Source: Thermoanaerobacter sp. (lineage in GTDB: Bacteria; Bacillota; Thermoanaerobacteria; Thermoanaerobacterales; Thermoanaerobacteraceae). From it: 64,000 bases of DNA. The translations under genes and the position numbers were made by a program. This document shows, piece after piece, positions 44,029-53,223 of this stretch. Within the stretch, counting starts at the first letter, position 1; each line of letters begins with the position of its first letter. A model generated the notes under the pieces. That model was not told the DNA's origin, made no database searches, and saw only the letters and a list, made by a program, of their open reading frames with translations. Location: positions 43,883 through 107,882 of the forward strand of contig JADBKJ010000024.1 of NCBI GenBank assembly GCA_014896455.1, in the 5' to 3' direction.

Positions 44029-45495
44029 TTATCTCCTGATTCCTTTTGCAAATTTAATATACATATTATTATCAACTTCTTCTAATTTCCGCTTCAATTC
44101 CAAATAAATATCATATAACTCCCTGTATTTATTTATTTTTTTTGGTTCGGGAGAAATTATAACCGGCTTAACAAACCATTTTGTAGAAACGTCTTCAAAC
44201 TTTTCAATAAAACCGCTAGAATAACCAGCCAGAAAAGCAATTCCTACCGCAGCACTATTGTGAGGATAATAAAAGACAGGTAATTCTAGTACATTAGCTA
44301 TGATTTCTCTCATTACTTTGCTATTTGCCACTCCTCCCGCTATATTTATGTGATTTACTGGCTTATTTAGCTGACTAAAATTATACTTTAAATTATATGA
44401 TATCCCTTCTAACAATGACCTAAATAAGTGAAACTGTGTATGCTTACTTTCTAAGCCCATAATAAACTCTGAAGTTGTTCCAAAAAATGAATTTCCTACC
44501 TGTTCCCTAAAAGGAGGTAAAAAATACAAACCTTCTGAACCTTCTATGATTTTTCCCGCTTCTTGATTTAATTCCTCCCAATCTGAGTACCGCAACGTTT
44601 CTCGTAAATGAGTTAAAGATTCACCACAGGAAAAAATCTTGCCTACAAACTCTGCTCTTCCTTTTCCAAAATGATAGGTAGATATTAGCTCTTTGGGAGA
44701 AGTGGAAGTATAAATCACAGTTGCCGTAGTCCCTAGATAAATCATCATATCTCCTTTGTGTAGACATCCTCCACCTATCATTGAAGAAAAAGAATCTCCT
44801 GTTCCTGCAATTACTAAAGTATCTGACGATAATCCAATTTCCCTACTTATTGTATCAGTTACACGTCCTACTACTAGTGAAGCAGGCCTCACGTCAGGTA
44901 AAATATCTCTATCTATTCCTATAGAATTTATAAGTTCCTCATTCCAATTCATTTTATCCAAATCTAATATTCCACCTACTATACTCGCTGTGTCAAAGTC
45001 CATTACATAAGAACCTGTCAATTTAGATACTATATAATTATGAGGAGCTAAAACCTTTTTTGTTTTTTGATAAGTTTCTTTTTCATTATTTTTTAACCAC
45101 AAAATTTTAGGAAGCATATTAAGAAGAGTAACTGGTAATTTCCATTCATCACGCAGAAAAATAACTTCTTTTTCCGCTCTTGCATCCGAATACAAAATTG
45201 CGGGCCTTATTGGATTTCCATTTTCATCAATACAACACAAGGTCGGAACATGTCCAGTTATCCCTATAGCTTTTATATTAGAAGGTTTTACATTAGGTAA
45301 TGACAAAAAATATTTTATACTCTCTTTAAATTCTTCCCACCATGTATTACAATTTTGCTCTTTATAACCTACTTCTGGTGCAAAGATATCATGAGGCATC
45401 TGTTTTTTTGCAATAACTTCCCCTTCTTTATTTACCAGAACACTTTTGGAACCAAGCGTACCTATATCAAAACCTATAAATAAAATTTCTTCCAT
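44029..45495 (-). CDS. FGGY-family carbohydrate kinase
   Basis: 488 residues. N-terminal phosphate loop FIGFDIGTLGSKSVLVN, substrate region IGITGHVPTLCCIDENG, second phosphate loop IAGTGDSFSSMIGGG, and C-terminal adenosine motif INIAGGVANSKVMREIIANVL. The family phosphorylates sugars and polyols (xylulose, gluconate, AI-2 by LsrK). Together with the LsrF-type aldolase and a dehydrogenase it suggests phosphorylation, oxidation and cleavage of the imported compound; substrate unknown. Confidence 0.9.
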   Translation of the reverse strand: MEEILFIGFDIGTLGSKSVLVNKEGEVIAKKQMPHDIFAPEVGYKEQNCNTWWEEFKESIKYFLSLPNVKPSNIKAIGITGHVPTLCCIDENGNPIRPAILYSDARAEKEVIFLRDEWKLPVTLLNMLPKILWLKNNEKETYQKTKKVLAPHNYIVSKLTGSYVMDFDTASIVGGILDLDKMNWNEELINSIGIDRDILPDVRPASLVVGRVTDTISREIGLSSDTLVIAGTGDSFSSMIGGGCLHKGDMMIYLGTTATVIYTSTSPKELISTYHFGKGRAEFVGKIFSCGESLTHLRETLRYSDWEELNQEAGKIIEGSEGLYFLPPFREQVGNSFFGTTSEFIMGLESKHTQFHLFRSLLEGISYNLKYNFSQLNKPVNHINIAGGVANSKVMREIIANVLELPVFYYPHNSAAVGIAFLAGYSSGFIEKFEDVSTKWFVKPVIISPEPKKINKYRELYDIYLELKRKLEEVDNNMYIKFAKGIRR

Positions 45496-45549
45496 GTCAA
45501 TACCTCCCCTATAGAGATAAACGTTTTTATTTTTCTTCCATAAATATCC

Positions 45550-46578
45550 TTAAAACTCCACCACTACTCTATACATACTTAGATCTTCTGCTTTCACAAA
45601 GGCATTATTGATTTCTGTAAAAGGATATTTTGCCGTAATTAATTCTCCAAGGGGCAATTTTTGAGTTGATATAATTTCAGCTGCTTTCCTAAAACTCTCT
45701 TTAGTATGCTTAGTTACACCTGTTAAAACTATTTCTCTATAATGAAATATTTTAGGATCCAAAGTAATCAAATCTTCTTTGCTGGTTGAACCATAAATTA
45801 CCATCTTACCTCTGATCGCAAGAGAATTTATACCGTCGTTAATTGCTTTTTTTCCTCCTGCAGTATAAAAAACTAATTCCACACCACGTCCATCGGTAAT
45901 TTCGTAAACTTTATCAACCAATGATTCATTCATTGGGTCTACTACATAATCTGCTCCTAACTTTAAAGCTTTTTCTCTTCTTTCAACATTGGGTTCACTA
46001 ACTATAACTGTAACACCTCTTTGTTTTGCTAAAAACATGTGCAAAATCCCCATTATACCTGCTCCCAATACAACAGCATAATCTCCTATTTCAGGATTAG
46101 CCACATCAATACTATGAGTTACGCATGCTAACGGTTCTGCTAATGTAGCGATTTCACAACTTACTTCCTCAGAAATTTTGTAAACTTCATAGCCCCTCAC
46201 AACCATATACTCTACAAAGCCAGCAGGTCCATAATATCCTGGAATTCTTTGCTCCAATGCATCGGAATATTCACATTGATTATCGTATCCTCTTCTGCAG
46301 TAATAACATTCTCCACATCTCTTTAAAGCTGCTATAACCACCTTATCTCCTACTTCTAATTTTTGGCTAACCTTGGTACCAACCTTTTCCACTATTCCAC
46401 AAATTTCATGACCGCCTATAAAAGGGAAATCTGTATATGCCCCTGCATAAAACCGGCGTTCCCAAGTACAAATTCCTACATTTTTTACTTTTATTAATAC
46501 TTCGTCTTCTTCCATTTTAGGAATAGGTAACTCAATAAGTTCAATTTTGCCTGGTTTTACCATTACAGCCGCTTTCAT
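45550..46578 (-). CDS. Zinc-dependent medium-chain alcohol/polyol dehydrogenase
   Basis: 342 residues of the sorbitol/threonine dehydrogenase class. Catalytic zinc cysteine in VGICTWERRF and GHEICGIVEKVG; structural zinc cysteines in CGECYYCRRGYDNQC; Rossmann motif VVLGAGIMGILHM; Glu (SEPNVERR) after beta-2 points to NAD. GICTW replaces the usual GICGSD, so substrate binding may differ. It overlaps the aldolase gene by 4 nt. Likely oxidises a hydroxyl of the pathway intermediate. Confidence 0.9.
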   Translation of the reverse strand: MKAAVMVKPGKIELIELPIPKMEEDEVLIKVKNVGICTWERRFYAGAYTDFPFIGGHEICGIVEKVGTKVSQKLEVGDKVVIAALKRCGECYYCRRGYDNQCEYSDALEQRIPGYYGPAGFVEYMVVRGYEVYKISEEVSCEIATLAEPLACVTHSIDVANPEIGDYAVVLGAGIMGILHMFLAKQRGVTVIVSEPNVERREKALKLGADYVVDPMNESLVDKVYEITDGRGVELVFYTAGGKKAINDGINSLAIRGKMVIYGSTSKEDLITLDPKIFHYREIVLTGVTKHTKESFRKAAEIISTQKLPLGELITAKYPFTEINNAFVKAEDLSMYRVVVEF

Positions 46579-47372
46579 AAATTATCCCCCTTTAAAATTT
46601 GATATGCTTCTTCTGTTTTTAACCCTTGATGAATAAGTGCAGCAACAGCTCTAGTCATATTCAGCGGATCTCTGTGCCCCCAAATGTTTCTTCCCATTGC
46701 TACTCCTTTTCCTCCTTCGCTAATTGAATCAGAGATCATTGCCAAAAAACCCATTTCATCCTCCTGCTTAGGGCCCCCAAGAATCACAATAGGGCAAAAT
46801 GTCTCTTGGGTAACCTTTTCAAAACCTTTAACATATGGTGCCTTTATAAAATCTGCCCCTAATTCGCATACAATTCTCGTAGTCTTAGCAATGTTATCTA
46901 ATGTTCTTAATGAAATATCGCCATCAAATCCACCCGGTACTACTTCTGCACATACAGGAAGCCCTACTTCATCACAATATTTAACTACTCTACCTAGCGC
47001 TGAAAAAGCAGTATTTTCTACTTCTTTTCCTATACCTACATATACAATTACTGCGTCTGCCCCCAATTTAAGCGCATACTCTGCTTCATATATTAATCTG
47101 GTTTCATGACCTTCATTTAAGAATGTAGGCGGCACATCCAGCCTCAATATTAGTCCTATGTCAGCAAGCTTGTCGGCAAATTTTTTTGCAACTCCTACAT
47201 TTACAATTACTGCATCTGCTCCTCCTTTAATGATTTTTTCAATGGTTTCACTAGGTTTTTCTATACCAGGCAATGCACCATCAACAGTTCCATGGTCCAT
47301 TGCCACTATAAAAGCTTTACCATCTTTTTTAAATATTCTTCTCATTCTTCTTGTCTTCTCCACCGAAATCAT
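46575..47372 (-). CDS. DhnA/LsrF-type class I aldolase
   Basis: About 265 residues from ATG 47372; a 15-codon extension to 47417 would start within the GTATATAC operator and is unlikely, and M at 47345 is also possible. The fold matches DhnA/DeoC-Fba IB: KAFIVAMDHGTVDGALPG, IVNVGVAKKFADKL, GADAVIVYVGIG, CAEVVPGG, the Schiff-base lysine in GADFIKAPYVKGFE, and VILGGPKQ. Relatives include LsrF, archaeal fructose-bisphosphate aldolase and ADH synthase. First gene of the operon, with its own promoter. Confidence 0.88.
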   Translation of the reverse strand: MISVEKTRRMRRIFKKDGKAFIVAMDHGTVDGALPGIEKPSETIEKIIKGGADAVIVNVGVAKKFADKLADIGLILRLDVPPTFLNEGHETRLIYEAEYALKLGADAVIVYVGIGKEVENTAFSALGRVVKYCDEVGLPVCAEVVPGGFDGDISLRTLDNIAKTTRIVCELGADFIKAPYVKGFEKVTQETFCPIVILGGPKQEDEMGFLAMISDSISEGGKGVAMGRNIWGHRDPLNMTRAVAALIHQGLKTEEAYQILKGDNL

Positions 47373-47407
47373 CCTTTCAATTATTCTAATAAGATAGGTA
47401 CATACTT

Positions 47408-47415
47408 GTATATAC
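47408..47415. promoter_or_regulatory. Putative HutC-type GntR operator in the aldolase leader
   Basis: GTATATAC, within ATACTTGTATATACATG, fits the GTnTAnAC core known for HutC-subfamily operators. It lies about 20 nt downstream of the -10 box, where a repressor would block transcription. The same core lies in the leader of the GntR gene. Confidence 0.6.
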
Positions 47416-47433
47416 ATGTATTAACTAACTACA

Positions 47434-47462
47434 ATTCTACCTCACTTTCAACCATTTGTCAA
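47434..47462 (-). promoter_or_regulatory. Sigma-A promoter of the aldolase-ADH-kinase-RibD operon
   Basis: On the minus strand TTGACA (47457-47462), exactly 17 nt, TAGAAT (47434-47439). Confidence 0.85.
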
Positions 47463-47503
47463 TAGAACTGTTTTAAAAATTCTTCTATACCTTTTTTTAA
47501 AAT

Positions 47504-48442
47504 TCAGGAAGAACGAACGTAAGCTTTTCCCAATGCTTTCGGCGAAAAGGAAGTTTGTCTAGAAAATATCATTGCCAGTAACGTAACTATATACGGTATT
47601 GATGTGAATATATGGTATGGAAGTTGTATACCTAAGGTTTGCAATCGTAACTGAAAAGCATCAGAAGATCCAAAAAGCAACGTCCCCATAAAAACTCCTA
47701 AAGGTGTATACCGTCCAAAAATTACAGCTGCAAATGCTATAAATCCTCTCCCCGCTGTCATATTATCAAAAAAATATTTTAATCCCCCAATTGTTAGACT
47801 TGCTCCTCCTAAGGCAGCAAATATACCACTAATAATTACCGCTATATATCTAATAACATTTACATTTATCCCCATGCTGTCTGCCGCTTTTGGATTTTCA
47901 CCCACAGCTTTAATTGATAGACCAAATGACGTATATTCAAAAATTACATAAGTAATAATTGGCATCAAAAATGCAATATATACTAAAATTGTACTTCCCG
48001 ACATAATATCACCAACAACAGGCATCCTATTAATAGCTGGAATATAAAGTACAGGCAATCCTTGGCATTCAGGCTGAATCTCTGTAACTCCTATAATAAT
48101 TCTATATAAAGTACTAGTAAGACCCAGTGCCAAAATATTCTCTCCCAGTGCAGTAATGACCTGATCAGCCTTCAAAGTAACAGTAAAAAAAGCATGAAAA
48201 ATTCCCAACCCAAATCCTATAATAATTGTAATAATTAAGGCTATATAAGGATTATTAAAGTGATATGAGATTACAAAAGAACTAAAAGCACCAACTAACA
48301 TCATCCCTTCTAATCCAATATTTAATACACCGGCTCGCTCAGAATAAATATCTCCTATGGCAGCAAGCAAAAGAGGAGTTGACATATTTACAATTGCCTG
48401 CAAAAAGCTAATATTTAAAATAGCCAATAGAATGTCAATCAT
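47504..48442 (-). CDS. ABC transporter permease, BMP/nucleoside type (second permease)
   Basis: 312 residues, 8-9 membrane helices of the BPD_transp_2 family: STPLLLAAIGDIYSERAGVLNIGLEGMMLVGAF, LKADQVITALGENILALGLTS, RGFIAFAAVIFGRYTPLGVF. It pairs with the 48460-49530 product as in YufP/YufQ-type importers. The family carries nucleosides, furanose sugars or similar; the ligand is unknown here. Last gene of the transporter operon. Confidence 0.9.
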   Translation of the reverse strand: MIDILLAILNISFLQAIVNMSTPLLLAAIGDIYSERAGVLNIGLEGMMLVGAFSSFVISYHFNNPYIALIITIIIGFGLGIFHAFFTVTLKADQVITALGENILALGLTSTLYRIIIGVTEIQPECQGLPVLYIPAINRMPVVGDIMSGSTILVYIAFLMPIITYVIFEYTSFGLSIKAVGENPKAADSMGINVNVIRYIAVIISGIFAALGGASLTIGGLKYFFDNMTAGRGFIAFAAVIFGRYTPLGVFMGTLLFGSSDAFQLRLQTLGIQLPYHIFTSIPYIVTLLAMIFSRQTSFSPKALGKAYVRSS

Positions 48443-48459
48443 TCCAGAATGCCCTCCTT

Positions 48460-49530
48460 TTAATTTTCTGCTAAAAATTTCTTGTATAAAGCCGAAGCAC
48501 TGATAATACTCAATATCGCTAACGCCTGAACTACATATATAATTGAAATTGGTATCCCCGTAGCTATTTGCATGGAATAAGCTCCATTACGCAACGCACC
48601 TAAAAAAAATGCCGCAGCAAGAACTCCCAAGGGATTTAAACCTCCCAGCAAAGCTACTGTAATACCATCGTACCCATAACCAGTCATGAAGTTTTCCATC
48701 AAGCGATACTGTACACCCAGAACTTCTGTACTTCCTGCCAATGAAGCAATAGCTCCACTAACAAACATGACTATCATTATGACTTTCTTTGCATTAATTC
48801 CACCATATTTTGAGGCTTCAATGTTAATACTAACGCTCCTAATTTCAAATCCCCACGTAGTATTCCAAAATATATCGTACATTAAAAAGGCAATTACAAA
48901 AACTAACACAATACCTATGTGCAAATGTATCCCTTCTAATTTAGCGATTATTGGTAAATGTGCACTCCTTTCAATTAATGGGCTTTGTGGCGCTGTCTGC
49001 CCTTTTTCCATAAGAAAACTATTCACAGAAAAGCCCACTATATTGATACCAACATAATTCATCAGTATAGTAGTAAGCACTTCATTAATACCTTTTTCTA
49101 CTTTTAAATATGCCGGGATAAAAGCAAAAAAGCCCCCTACTATCATGCCCGAAATCAATGCCAATAAAGAAGGAAGATAAAAGGGTAGATTAACTTTTAT
49201 AGCCACCCAGGTTGCAACTAATGCACCTATATAAAGCTGTCCTTCAGCACCAATATTAAAAACCCCAGCTCTGTATGCTAAGGTAACAGCTAAACCGGTA
49301 AATGAAAGTGGTATAAATTTTAATAAAGTTGAAAATAAATTTATTTTAGTTCCTATTGCTCCAAAAATTAATTCTTGATATGCTGTTATTGGATTTACAC
49401 CCTCTAATAAAATTATAATGGCAACTATCAATAAACCAACTACAAGCCCTATAATTGGAGTTATGACACTTTCTATAACACTATCTTTTTCAAAAACTCT
49501 TAGAAAACTAATTAAATTTCTATTACTCAT
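48460..49530 (-). CDS. ABC transporter permease, BMP/nucleoside type (first permease)
   Basis: 356 residues, about ten helices: SLTGLAVTLAYRAGVFNIGAEGQLYIGAL, KGINEVLTTILMNYVGINI, YGYDGITVALLGGLNPLGVLAAAFFLGAL. Typical longer subunit of the BMP-type permease pair. Lies 3 nt after the ATPase gene and 17 nt before the second permease. Confidence 0.9.
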   Translation of the reverse strand: MSNRNLISFLRVFEKDSVIESVITPIIGLVVGLLIVAIIILLEGVNPITAYQELIFGAIGTKINLFSTLLKFIPLSFTGLAVTLAYRAGVFNIGAEGQLYIGALVATWVAIKVNLPFYLPSLLALISGMIVGGFFAFIPAYLKVEKGINEVLTTILMNYVGINIVGFSVNSFLMEKGQTAPQSPLIERSAHLPIIAKLEGIHLHIGIVLVFVIAFLMYDIFWNTTWGFEIRSVSINIEASKYGGINAKKVIMIVMFVSGAIASLAGSTEVLGVQYRLMENFMTGYGYDGITVALLGGLNPLGVLAAAFFLGALRNGAYSMQIATGIPISIIYVVQALAILSIISASALYKKFLAEN

Positions 49531-49533
49531 ATG

Positions 49534-51072
49534 TCACTTCCTTTCACTAAATAATAGAGTCTCACCCGCCATTAAAAAACCAAGAGTTTTCTTATCAGTT
49601 TCTTTTGCGGATAATGAACCTGCTATTTCACCTTTAAACAATACAATAATTCTATCACTTACTTCCATTAATTCATCCAATTCGCTTGATACAAAAATGA
49701 TAGAAGCCCCTTTGTCTCGATATTCAAGGAGTTTTTCATGTACAAATTTTGTAGCAAAGATATCTAATCCTCTAGTGGGATAAGCAGCTATTATCAGTTC
49801 AGGAAATTTGCTCAATTCTCTTGCTAAAATTAGCTTTTGCTGATTTCCTCCTGAAAGATATTTTGCTTTCATTCGAATATCAGAAACCTTAATATTGTAT
49901 TTTTTTATCTGCATTCTTGCATATTTTTCAATATATTCATGTTGCAGTCTCATTCTTTTTGAAAATGGATAGCGATAATAAGACCCAATTAAAAAATTTT
50001 CCTTTACTGAAAATTCCCCAATCATACCATGTTTATGACGATCTTCTGGAATATGAACTATTCCTAAATCACGCAATAACCGTGGAGGTGCATTAGTTAT
50101 ATCCTTATTTTTAAAGTAAACATTTCCTTTTATTGCCAAACGCAATCCTGCCAATGCTTCTACCAATTCACTTTGACCATTTCCTGCAACTCCTGCAATT
50201 CCCAAAATTTCTCCTTTTCCGACTTCCAGTGAAATCCCTTTTACAGCTATAGTACCTTGGTCATTTTTTACATATAAATCTCTAACTTCTAATATTATTT
50301 CTCTTTTGTCCTTTTTTACTTTGCTACTTTTCTTTCCTTTTATTTCCTCTATTTCTTCTCCCATCATTAAACGAACTAAAAGATTTTTGTCAACATTTGT
50401 AGAAGAAAATGTATGCACGATTTTGCCTCTCCGCATAACTGAAATTCTGTCCCCAATTCTAAGTGCTTCTTCTAATTTATGAGTAATAAAAATTACAGAT
50501 CGCCCTTGGGCAGTAAGAAATTTTAAAACTTTAAACAATTCTTCTGTCTCATATGGAGTAAGGACAGCGGTAGGTTCATCTAATATGATAAGTTTAGCAT
50601 CATTATATAAAACCTTGATTATTTCGACACGTTGTCGTAACCCAACTGGAAGTTGCCAAATTTGTGTATCTAAATCAACATCCAGTCCATAACTTCTCAT
50701 TAATTCTAAAACTTCTCTCTTTTTTTGTTTTTTGTTAAGAAAAGCAAAACGTTTTCTTAAACCACTTAATAAGATATTTTCTAATACAGTTAAATTATCA
50801 ACCAGCATAAAATGCTGATGAACCATGCCAATCCCACATTTAGCAGCATCCTGTGGTGTTTTAACTTGTATTTCTTTACCTTCCCAAAAAATTTTACCTT
50901 GGTCGGGAATATATAACCCACTTATGCAATTCATTAAAGTAGTTTTGCCGGCACCGTTTTCACCTAATAAAACATGTATTTCTCCTTTAAAAATTTTTAA
51001 ATTTACGCCATCATTCGCCACATTATCTCCAAATACTTTAGTAATACCTTTTAATTCTAATAAAGTCTCCAT
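49534..51072 (-). CDS. ABC transporter ATPase with two nucleotide-binding domains, BMP/nucleoside type
   Basis: 512 residues, two ABC domains in one chain. The first has Walker A GENGAGKTTLMN, signature LPVGLRQRVEI and Walker B LIILDEPTAVLTP. The second has the degenerate Walker A GVAGNGQSELVEAL and signature LSGGNQQKLILAREL. This RbsA/YufO layout goes with paired BPD_transp_2 permeases and a BMP lipoprotein, all present next door. Confidence 0.93.
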   Translation of the reverse strand: METLLELKGITKVFGDNVANDGVNLKIFKGEIHVLLGENGAGKTTLMNCISGLYIPDQGKIFWEGKEIQVKTPQDAAKCGIGMVHQHFMLVDNLTVLENILLSGLRKRFAFLNKKQKKREVLELMRSYGLDVDLDTQIWQLPVGLRQRVEIIKVLYNDAKLIILDEPTAVLTPYETEELFKVLKFLTAQGRSVIFITHKLEEALRIGDRISVMRRGKIVHTFSSTNVDKNLLVRLMMGEEIEEIKGKKSSKVKKDKREIILEVRDLYVKNDQGTIAVKGISLEVGKGEILGIAGVAGNGQSELVEALAGLRLAIKGNVYFKNKDITNAPPRLLRDLGIVHIPEDRHKHGMIGEFSVKENFLIGSYYRYPFSKRMRLQHEYIEKYARMQIKKYNIKVSDIRMKAKYLSGGNQQKLILARELSKFPELIIAAYPTRGLDIFATKFVHEKLLEYRDKGASIIFVSSELDELMEVSDRIIVLFKGEIAGSLSAKETDKKTLGFLMAGETLLFSERK

Positions 51073-51190
51073 TGATTGGATAGATTCCTCCTCTAAACTC
51101 TATTTAACTAAATTTAACTAAATTAGTAACGTCAAAATAATAAAATCTTAAATCAAAGACAAATTTTACTAAAGAGCAATAGAAATGTAA

Positions 51191-52216
51191 CTATTTTTTA
51201 ACTTTATAAATTTCTTCAATATTTATTTTCCCTTCAATAATATCTTTGGTAATTTTTTTAACCTCATCCTTTAATTCTTGAGGAACAGTATTTCCATATT
51301 CACCAATATATTGAACACCTTCCTTTAAGCCTAATTGATAAACTTTCCCTTCAAATCCTTTTTCCAGAAAACCTTTAACTCCCTCAAAAATTAATAACGA
51401 CACTTTTTGAACTGCACTTGTCAGTACATTATCTGGTGCATGTTTATAATAATCTCCCGTCCACCCTATGACAAAAACCCCTTTTTCTTTAGCAGCTTGA
51501 ATTACTCCCAGATTCCCAGCATCATTATTAGTAATAATCACATCTGCTCCATTTCCTATTTGCGCTATTGCAGCTTCTTTTGCTTTGTAGATATCCTCCC
51601 AGCTTCCCGTATAACTTATTGCCACAGCAACATTAGGATTTACTTGCTTTGCGATAGCCTCTAGTGTATCAAATTCTATTTGCCCAGTAGGATCTTTAGT
51701 GGCAGTTATAATACCGATTTTATTAGTATGAGTGGACTTTGCAGCAATGAAACCTGTTAAATAACCCAATTCTCCATATTTAAATTGTAAAGATGCTAAA
51801 TTAGGTCCTGTTACCATTGTTCCTATTCCCACAAATTTAATATTTGGATACTCTTGTGAAACCTGTTTTAAAGCATCAGAAAACTCAAACCCATGTCCTA
51901 TAATAATATCAAACCCTTTTTTTGCATATTCTCTCATTATTTGAACCTGATCATTTTTTTTTACATTTTCCGTAAAAGCAGTCTTACATCCCAGTTCCTT
52001 TTCGATCTTTACTAAACCTTCATATGCACTGGCACTCCAGCCACCATCATTGACGGAACCAGGCAACAAAATAGCCACTTTATATACCTTTTCTTTGCTA
52101 CCAGTATTTCCTCCAAGCCCCGTACTTGTTTGCATTTTGCTTTTACATGATGTCATATTTAGCACCATAGTTATAATCACCAAAAATATGGTTAATTTTT
52201 TTGCACTCCTCAACAT
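51191..52216 (-). CDS. BMP-family (Med/PnrA-like) substrate-binding lipoprotein
   Basis: 341 residues. Signal peptide ending in lipobox-like NMTSC. BMP motifs: KVAILLPGSVNDGGWSASAYEGL near the start, KYGELGYLTGFIAAKSTHTNKIGII, and ADVIITNNDAGNLGVIQAAKEKG. Characterised relatives bind purine nucleosides, with others for AI-2-like or sugar ligands. First transporter gene after the GntR gene; an AT-rich 118-nt gap separates it from the ATPase. Confidence 0.92.
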   Translation of the reverse strand: MLRSAKKLTIFLVIITMVLNMTSCKSKMQTSTGLGGNTGSKEKVYKVAILLPGSVNDGGWSASAYEGLVKIEKELGCKTAFTENVKKNDQVQIMREYAKKGFDIIIGHGFEFSDALKQVSQEYPNIKFVGIGTMVTGPNLASLQFKYGELGYLTGFIAAKSTHTNKIGIITATKDPTGQIEFDTLEAIAKQVNPNVAVAISYTGSWEDIYKAKEAAIAQIGNGADVIITNNDAGNLGVIQAAKEKGVFVIGWTGDYYKHAPDNVLTSAVQKVSLLIFEGVKGFLEKGFEGKVYQLGLKEGVQYIGEYGNTVPQELKDEVKKITKDIIEGKINIEEIYKVKK

Positions 52217-52284
52217 TTTTTATCCCCCTCAAAATTAATTTGAAAAGTGATTTTTAAAATGTTTTACATTATTTCACCTCACTT

Positions 52285-53025
52285 TTATCTCAAATTTAAG
52301 TTTTTGTAAAGCATTACTTCAAATGCATAACGATCGCTACGATACCATGACTCTACAAACTCAACTGGGGTACCATTAGCCAAAAAACTGAGACGATAAA
52401 TATAGAGAAGAGGAGCACCTATTTTAATGCCTAACAATTGAGCTTTCTTTTCATCTGCTACCGTAGCTTCTAAGCGTTGCTGGGCATGGTCTAGCACCAA
52501 TTGATATTTTGCTTCTAAAATATCGTACAAAGAAGAAATCTCTAAATTTTCTGATTCAATCCCGGGACAAAAAAATACAGGTATATAGGATGCCTGAATA
52601 ACAATTGGTTCCTCGTTCGCATATCGCAATCGCACTATTTCAAACACCTTTTCATTTGGCAAAAGTTTAAGTCGTTTTCTCAAAACAGAATCTGGAATGA
52701 TTTGCTTCAAACTCAAAAGCTTGCTTGAAGGCCGCAATCCTTTCTGTCTCATATCTTCCATAAAACCTGTTAATAGCGCAAAGCTCCTTTCGATGCGCGG
52801 GCGTGCCACAAAAGTTCCCTTTCCCGGAACTCGGTACAAATACCCTTCCATTACTAATTCATTAAGTGCATTCCTTACTGTCATACGGCTAACACCATAT
52901 AACTTTGCCATCTCTATTTCAGAGGGTATTCTATCATCGGGTTTTAATTCGTTAGTCAATATTTTTTCACGTATAATTTGCTTAATTTGATGGTAAATGG
53001 GCAACGTATCTTTTAACTCAGCCAC
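52285..53025 (-). CDS. GntR-family transcriptional regulator, HutC subfamily
   Basis: 246 residues. N-terminal winged helix (YHQIKQIIREKI, MAKLYGVSRMTVRNALNELVMEGYLYRVPGKGTFVA), then a UTRA effector domain (FEIVRLRYANEEPIVIQASYIP, PVEFVESWYRSDRYAFEV). Such repressors bind a pathway metabolite, often a phosphosugar. GTATATAC sites just after its own promoter and that of the aldolase operon suggest autoregulation and control of the whole cluster. Confidence 0.92.
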   Translation of the reverse strand: MAELKDTLPIYHQIKQIIREKILTNELKPDDRIPSEIEMAKLYGVSRMTVRNALNELVMEGYLYRVPGKGTFVARPRIERSFALLTGFMEDMRQKGLRPSSKLLSLKQIIPDSVLRKRLKLLPNEKVFEIVRLRYANEEPIVIQASYIPVFFCPGIESENLEISSLYDILEAKYQLVLDHAQQRLEATVADEKKAQLLGIKIGAPLLYIYRLSFLANGTPVEFVESWYRSDRYAFEVMLYKNLNLR

Positions 53026-53063
53026 TTTAATCCTCCATTCTCTTACTAATATAGACTATACAA

Positions 53064-53071
53064 GTATATAC
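53064..53071. promoter_or_regulatory. Putative GntR operator in its own leader
   Basis: GTATATAC within CAAGTATATACATTTG, about 10 nt downstream of the -10 box of the GntR promoter. It is the same core, with similar flanks in inverse orientation, as 47408-47415. Confidence 0.6.
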
Positions 53072-53081
53072 ATTTGTTAAT

Positions 53082-53110
53082 ATTATAAATCTCTCCTTTC
53101 ATTTCGTCAA
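53082..53110 (-). promoter_or_regulatory. Sigma-A promoter of the gntR-transporter operon
   Basis: On the minus strand TTGACG (53105-53110), exactly 17 nt, TATAAT (53082-53087). Confidence 0.8.
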
Positions 53111-53141
53111 GAGGCTGTGATTGTTGCATAGAGAATACCTC

Positions 53142-53180
53142 ATATATCTAACTTCAAAAAATTAAAAGCCATGCTTTATA
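53142..53180 (+). repeat. Direct repeat, right copy (39 bp)
   Basis: Right partner of 39324-39362; the last 24 bases (53157-53180) are identical. It lies just upstream of the gntR promoter, about 13.8 kb from the left copy. Confidence 0.6.
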
Positions 53181-53223
53181 GTTATGCAATTTTATTTTAT
53201 CTGTAAAGCAAGCCTTCAAAAAC

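Noticed and set aside
47373..47417. Longer aldolase N-terminus
   Set aside because: It would begin inside the GTATATAC operator and has no ribosome site; family homology starts later.
51073..51190. Internal promoter/operator between the BMP lipoprotein and ATPase genes
   Set aside because: AT-rich without a clear -35/-10 pair or GTATATAC core; read-through from the gntR promoter is the simpler view.
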